Source of the DNA: Chondrilla cf. caribensis
Taxonomy: Eukaryota; Porifera; Demospongiae; Chondrillida; Chondrillidae
Reading direction: 5' to 3'
Assembly (NCBI GenBank): GCA_964020155.1
Contig: OZ026559.1
Span: 1,599,345-1,663,344 of the forward strand
DNA: 64,000 nucleotides
The position numbers and the translations under genes were made by a program. Below the pieces are notes generated by a model that was not told where the DNA came from, made no database searches, and saw only the letters and a program-made list of their open reading frames with translations. This document shows positions 58,963 to 64,000 of the stretch, in pieces. The first letter of the stretch is position 1, and every line of letters begins with the position of its first letter.

Positions 58963-61900
58963 ATGCAGTCCGTCAAGTCTGATCTCCAGTCTATATTCCA
59001 TCAATATGATGACATACAGGAATTGTTCTTTCAAGGAGACATCAGTTCTTTTGATATAAATGCATGTGACTCCCATGGAAAGACTCTTCTTCACCATGCT
59101 TGTGAGTATGGATTGACTGAGGGAGTATCAATTCTACTAGTTAATAATGCTCAAATGGACGTAAGTGATGAGAAGGGTTATACACCTCTTCACTATGCAT
59201 ACCAGAACAATCATATTCCTTATGGTATCTGTAAGATTTTGATACAGAGGGACCCATATTTAACACTTCCGTTCACTGAAGGGGGTAGTGGATCCGGATC
59301 TACTTTAGCAGTTGTTACTTCTCAAGACAAGTGCAGTAGAACAATGCTTCATTACGCTTGCATACATGGTGATTTTGATATAGTAGATAATCTCCTGAAA
59401 GCTGGTGCTGATCCTTGTGCACAGGACAAGCTTGGTAACAACCCTATGCACTATGCTTGTGAGAATGGTCACCTGCAGTGTGTGCGACAGCTTATTGCAA
59501 CCAGCCAAAATCCAAATGGATTACTTCAAATCCCCAATAATGATGGTATTACACCTTTATCTATGAAAACACACAGTGGTGGGACAATATTACACATTGC
59601 TTGTGAAAACCTTGATGTTTATGTAGCAACAAAGCTACTTGAAGCTGGTGCTGACACCAATTCAACAGATGAGTTTGGTTTCACACCACTCATGAGGGCA
59701 GTAGTGAGCACTAGCAAGCCTGGTATTACCACTAATGTGGTTTCTTCCATCATTACTGCTCTTTGTAATAGCAAATGCAGTGTGAATGCGGCTTTTGTAC
59801 CCTCAAAACCATCTGATCCAAATGTATATTATTGTGAGGGTTCTACTGCGTTGCACATGGCTATTGATGAATGGACACATGATCGATTGTATATAAAGTT
59901 ATTAGTTGATAATGGTGCTGCACTGGATGCAAGAGATGTACATGGTCGTACTCCTCTTCACATTGCTAGTATGCGAGGACACCACCGTTTGATCAAACTA
60001 CTAGCTTCTTCTCCAGAGCCTTTCCACTTCAAAGATAATGATGGCTGTACACCTCTATACTATGCCTGTAAGAACTCTCACCTTCATTGTATCGGAGAGT
60101 TTATGATCCGGATTCCAGATGTTTTTTGTGATTTCCTGAAAGTTGCTAATGAATATGGTGACACTCCTTTGTCTGTACAAGCAGATAATGATCAAACAAT
60201 CCTACATGTTGCTTGTGAGAAAGGACATCTTCCTATAGTTAAGAAGCTTCTTGAAGTAGGTGCTAATCCTAATGTAACAGATATTCTTGGGTGTACACCT
60301 CTACACTATGCCTGTAAGAACTCTCACCTTGAATGTGTCAGTGAGTTTATTGTCCAGATTCCAGATGTTATTTGTGATTTAATGAATGTTGCTAATAATG
60401 ATGGCACCACACCTCTATCTGTACGAGCAATTAATAATCAAACAATCCTACATGTTGCCTGCACAAAAGGAGATCTTTCTACAGTTAAGAAGGCTCTTGA
60501 AGCCGGTGCTGATCCTAACTCATTAGATGGAAGCACTTTCACACCACTCATGCTTGCTGTGCAGCATGTTGATGATGTAGAGGCTGCAGATATCATTGGT
60601 ATTCTCTGTGAATTTAAATGCAACCCCAATATTCAAACATCGCCATTGTCAAGGTCTTTAACAGCTCTTCATCTAGCATGCGAGTTAGGCAAGGAAAAGT
60701 GTGTAGAAATGTTGGTGGCCAAAGGAGCTAATTTACTTGTACGAACTATGTACGGGTCAACACCACTTCACCTCGCTTGTAAGGGGGGATATTACACCTT
60801 TATAAGTTCTCTGATAACTGAAGAAACTTTAGAGGCTTATGATCATAATAATCTTTGGACACCTCTTCACTATGCTTGTTGGTATCATCACATTGAATGT
60901 GCGAGAAGGATTGTGGTCGGATTCTCAAAACTACTTCTCCATATCTACACTGAGTATGACCTTACTTTTCATAGCCTGAGAGATCAAGAAGGTAGAACAA
61001 TTCTCCATTATGCATGCTTGAGAAATGACGTACAGTTTGCAGAGAATCTTCTCAACCTTGGTGCAGATCCAAATGTACAGGATAATGATGGTGCTACACC
61101 TTTAATGTCTGCTCTCCAGTGTAATGGGAGTGAAACAGACATGGATCTATTGTCACTTTTGTTGTCTCTGGACTGGAAACCAGACATCAAAGATAATAAT
61201 GGTTGCACACCCTTGTACTATGCCTGTAAGAATTCTCACCTCAAATGTATCCAAGCATTCATTGACCAATGTCCAGATATCATGGGTGATTTAATGAACA
61301 TTGCTAATAATGATGATACCACACCTCTATCTGCAAGAACAGGCAGTGGTGGAACAATCTTGCATGTTGCCTGTGAAAAAGGAGACATTAATCTAGTGAA
61401 GAAGCTTCTGGAGGCTGGTGCTGATCCCAATGTAACAGATGAATTTGGTTTCACACCACTCATGAGGGTAGCAGTGAGCACTAGCAAGTCTGGTATTACC
61501 ACTAATGTGGTTTCTTCTATCATTACTGCTCTTTGTAATAGCACATGCAGTGTAAATGCATCCTTTGTACCCTCAAAACCATCTGACTCACATGTACATT
61601 ATTACAAGGGTTCCACTGCTCTGCACATGGCTATTGATGAATGGACAGATAATCGATTGTGTGTACAGGCATTAGTTGATAATGGTGCTGCACTGGATGC
61701 AAGAGATGTACATGGTCGTACTCCTCTTCACATTGCTAGTATTCAGGGATACCACTGTTTGATCAAACCACTAGGTCGTTCTCCAGAGTCTTTCCACTTC
61801 AAAGATAACGATGGCTGTACACCTCTACACTATGCCTGCAAGAACTCTCACCTTGAATTTATAAGAGAGTACATAGTACAGATACCAGATGTTATTTGTG

Positions 61901-64000
61901 ATTTGTTTAAGATTTCTAATAAATATGGTGACACTCCTTTGTCTGTACAAGGAGATGATGATCAAACAATCCTACATGTTGCTTGTGAGAAAGGAGATCT
62001 TCCCATAGTTAAGAAGCTTCTTGAAGCAGGTGCTGATCCTAGTGTAACAGATATTCTTGGGTGTACACCTCTACACTATGCCTGTAAGAACTCTCACCTT
62101 GAATGTGTCAGTGAGTGTATTGTCCAGATTCCAGATGTTATTTGTGATTTAATGAATGTTGCTAATAATGATGGCACCACACCTCTGTCTGTACGAGCAT
62201 TTAATGATCAAACAATCCTACATGTTGCTTGTGAGAAAGGTGATCTTCCTATAGTTAAGAAGGTTCTTGAAGCTGGTGCTGATCCTAACTCATTAGACGG
62301 AAGTACTTTCACACCACTTATGCTTGCTGTGCAGCATGTTGATGATGTAGAGGCTGCAGATATCGTTGGTATTCTCTGTGAATTTAAATGCAACCTCAAT
62401 ATTGAAATGTCACCATTGTCAAGGTCTTTAACAGCTCTTCATCTAGCATGCGAGTTAGGCAAGGAAAAGTGTGTAGAAATGCTGATAGCCAAAGGAGCCA
62501 ATGTACTTGTACGAACTGAAGGTGGGTTAACACCACTTCACCTAGCTTGTGAGGGTGGACATCACACCGTAATAAGTTCTCTAATAACTGAAGAAACTTT
62601 AAACGCTTATGATTATAAACATTGGACACCTCTTCACTATGCTTGTGGGTGTAATCACTTTGAATGTGCAAGAAGGATTGTAGTCGGATTCTCAAAACTA
62701 TTTCTCCAAACCCACACTGAATATAACCTTACTTTTCCTAACCTGAGAGATCAAGATGGTAAAACCATTCTCCATCATGCATGCTTGAGACATGACATAC
62801 AGTTTGTAGAGAACCTTCTCAACCTTGGTGCAGATCCAAATTTACAAGATAACAATGGGGCCACACCTTTAATGTCTGCTCTACTATATCATGATAGTAA
62901 TGTAGACATGAATCTATTGTCACTTTTGTTGTCTATGGACTGGAAACCAGACATCAAAGACAATAGTGGACATACAGCACTCCATTATTCGGTCAAGTGT
63001 AATGATATTCGGATACCACTGATGCTCATCTCAGCTGGATGTGATGTGACAGCAGTTGATAATTTTGGACAGACATTTGCCGATCTAATACCAAAAAAGT
63101 CACTTAAACTCATGAACAAACAACTTTTAAGGATTGATCGTCGACAGATAATTTGTGTTGTAGGATATCCAAAATGTGGGAAGACTACTATTATTGCAGC
63201 TTTTCAACAGGCTCAGCAAAAACAACAAAACAAATTTCACAGACTCACTGCACGACGTCTGAAGTTCAACACAAGAGTAACTCTTGATAACAGTCGAACA
63301 TCTGGGATAGACACTAAAGTGATTACTACCAAGGGGCTGGGAAGCTTAATCTTCTTTGACTTTGCTGGCCAATCTGAGTACTATGCTTCTCACTTAGCAT
63401 TCCTTGAAAGTGCGTTATCAGCCAAAGGATCTACAATCACATTCATAATGATGGTTGACCTGAGATGTTCCGAAGAAGACAGAATAACACAGTGCAAGGA
63501 ATGGCTGTTCCCAATAAAGAGCATTTTGAAAGACCACAATATGCTGAATGTGATACTGATAGGCAGCCACTTTGATCAGGTAGAAACAGTATCCACATCA
63601 ACGTCATCATTAAGGGATAATTTTTGGGAGCTTAAGAGAACATTGGGTACACCTCAGATGCAGTTTATTGGTTGCTGGGGAATGGATTGTCGTCAGTTGT
63701 TATCAAAGGGGATGACGAACCTACAAAATTACTTACAATCAACTTGTCCTGTCCATAGTACATCAGCTGAAGTAAGCCAGGTCCCTCTTGGAGCCTGTTT
63801 ACTGTTTGACAGACTGAAGAAGTCTGAGAATCCTCCACTTGCCATCACACCTTCTAAGATTATTGACAAACTGAAGGATGGATGTCCTCCAATTCCTCTG
63901 ACAGTGAAGTACATTGACAGCTATTGTCAAGACCTTGCTGCATCAGGCCTAGTCCTGTACATTCCCAACAGAGAAGATGCTGGGGAGAGCTGGTTGATTC
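58963..64000 (+). CDS. Ankyrin-repeat ROCO GTPase, 3'-truncated by the window edge
   Basis: One open frame of 1679 codons from ATG 58963 (MQSVKSDLQS) to the window end, in an exon that begins at 58921. Residues 40-1370 hold about 34 ankyrin-type repeats (TPLHYACKN, TILHVACEKG). The central part is an internal duplication of 590 residues. A Roc-type GTPase follows: P-loop GYPKCGKT at 1401-1408, DFAGQ at 1466-1470 (switch II), GSHFD at 1534-1538 in the place of NKxD. Then comes a helical/winged-helix stretch (ITPSKIIDKL, IPLTVKYIDSY) that looks like the start of COR. Ankyrin plus Roc-COR recalls DAPK1 and other ROCO proteins, which act as dimeric GTP-regulated scaffolds; the C-terminal effector (kinase, death domain or other) is outside the window. 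The start is the first ATG giving the long frame. Confidence 0.92.
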   Translation, partial: MQSVKSDLQSIFHQYDDIQELFFQGDISSFDINACDSHGKTLLHHACEYGLTEGVSILLVNNAQMDVSDEKGYTPLHYAYQNNHIPYGICKILIQRDPYLTLPFTEGGSGSGSTLAVVTSQDKCSRTMLHYACIHGDFDIVDNLLKAGADPCAQDKLGNNPMHYACENGHLQCVRQLIATSQNPNGLLQIPNNDGITPLSMKTHSGGTILHIACENLDVYVATKLLEAGADTNSTDEFGFTPLMRAVVSTSKPGITTNVVSSIITALCNSKCSVNAAFVPSKPSDPNVYYCEGSTALHMAIDEWTHDRLYIKLLVDNGAALDARDVHGRTPLHIASMRGHHRLIKLLASSPEPFHFKDNDGCTPLYYACKNSHLHCIGEFMIRIPDVFCDFLKVANEYGDTPLSVQADNDQTILHVACEKGHLPIVKKLLEVGANPNVTDILGCTPLHYACKNSHLECVSEFIVQIPDVICDLMNVANNDGTTPLSVRAINNQTILHVACTKGDLSTVKKALEAGADPNSLDGSTFTPLMLAVQHVDDVEAADIIGILCEFKCNPNIQTSPLSRSLTALHLACELGKEKCVEMLVAKGANLLVRTMYGSTPLHLACKGGYYTFISSLITEETLEAYDHNNLWTPLHYACWYHHIECARRIVVGFSKLLLHIYTEYDLTFHSLRDQEGRTILHYACLRNDVQFAENLLNLGADPNVQDNDGATPLMSALQCNGSETDMDLLSLLLSLDWKPDIKDNNGCTPLYYACKNSHLKCIQAFIDQCPDIMGDLMNIANNDDTTPLSARTGSGGTILHVACEKGDINLVKKLLEAGADPNVTDEFGFTPLMRVAVSTSKSGITTNVVSSIITALCNSTCSVNASFVPSKPSDSHVHYYKGSTALHMAIDEWTDNRLCVQALVDNGAALDARDVHGRTPLHIASIQGYHCLIKPLGRSPESFHFKDNDGCTPLHYACKNSHLEFIREYIVQIPDVICDLFKISNKYGDTPLSVQGDDDQTILHVACEKGDLPIVKKLLEAGADPSVTDILGCTPLHYACKNSHLECVSECIVQIPDVICDLMNVANNDGTTPLSVRAFNDQTILHVACEKGDLPIVKKVLEAGADPNSLDGSTFTPLMLAVQHVDDVEAADIVGILCEFKCNLNIEMSPLSRSLTALHLACELGKEKCVEMLIAKGANVLVRTEGGLTPLHLACEGGHHTVISSLITEETLNAYDYKHWTPLHYACGCNHFECARRIVVGFSKLFLQTHTEYNLTFPNLRDQDGKTILHHACLRHDIQFVENLLNLGADPNLQDNNGATPLMSALLYHDSNVDMNLLSLLLSMDWKPDIKDNSGHTALHYSVKCNDIRIPLMLISAGCDVTAVDNFGQTFADLIPKKSLKLMNKQLLRIDRRQIICVVGYPKCGKTTIIAAFQQAQQKQQNKFHRLTARRLKFNTRVTLDNSRTSGIDTKVITTKGLGSLIFFDFAGQSEYYASHLAFLESALSAKGSTITFIMMVDLRCSEEDRITQCKEWLFPIKSILKDHNMLNVILIGSHFDQVETVSTSTSSLRDNFWELKRTLGTPQMQFIGCWGMDCRQLLSKGMTNLQNYLQSTCPVHSTSAEVSQVPLGACLLFDRLKKSENPPLAITPSKIIDKLKDGCPPIPLTVKYIDSYCQDLAASGLVLYIPNREDAGESWLI
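59530..63000. repeat. Coding tandem duplication, 1770-bp unit, two copies
   Basis: 59671 and 61441 both begin the block GAGTTTGGTTTCACACCACT (one base differs); 60531 and 62301 are also exactly 1770 bp apart; 60961 and 62728 are 1767 bp apart after one codon loss. Sequence is strongly conserved between copies, so the event is fairly recent. Confidence 0.88.

Overview
This is animal nuclear DNA, most likely from a sponge (an inference). Three things point that way: spliced genes with GT-AG introns, a local expansion of Src-like tyrosine kinases (TKs) beside TKL-type kinases of a kind common in sponges, and an ankyrin-ROCO gene. About two thirds of the window is repeats: (CA/TG)n tracts, minisatellites, short TA-flanked inverted-repeat elements (MITEs) and SINE-like insertions. 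I could not name a species from the sequence.

Layout. 1-660 (+) is the 3' part of a tetraspanin. 2047-2826 (+) is an intronless TLC-domain membrane protein of TLCD4 type. 3850-42458 is a kinase cluster, all on the minus strand. 45419-56255 (-) is a complete eight-exon SEC24A/B-like COPII gene (1192 codons before the stop). 58963-64000 (+) is one open frame of 1679 codons that runs off the window: about 34 ankyrin repeats, then a Roc GTPase and the start of a COR domain.

The kinase cluster, read in its direction of transcription, contains: (i) a myristoylation+SH3 exon at 42458-42097; (ii) two SH2+TK terminal exons at 27238-26080 and 24350-23195, each phase-compatible with that SH3 exon and giving proteins of 506 or 505 aa, the usual Src size; (iii) two single-exon genes, 22273-20633 and 19310-17667, that fuse a complete TKL kinase domain directly to a complete Src-type TK domain; (iv) a TKL exon with a broken catalytic loop (13940-13114), phase-compatible with a third SH2+TK exon (12927-11769); (v) a separate Src-like gene at 7991-3850 with a symmetric cassette exon that adds a second SH2 domain lacking the phosphotyrosine-binding arginine. 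Flanking DNA is duplicated along with these modules, so the locus looks like a place where kinase modules are swapped. Several copies carry changes at catalytic or regulatory residues (HRD to HGY, DFG to NFG, first P-loop Gly to Trp, loss of the tail Tyr), all in open frames.

Repeats. At least four MITE families have CAGT...ACTG-type or ATACCGTATA ends. Several minisatellites (46-bp, 76-82-bp and 18-bp units) resemble expanded ends of such elements. A 907-bp element at 13967-14873 has perfect 13-bp terminal repeats and a perfect 9-bp target duplication, suggesting a non-autonomous Mutator-like element. All exon joins were inferred from splice motifs, reading phase and domain continuity; no transcript data were available.
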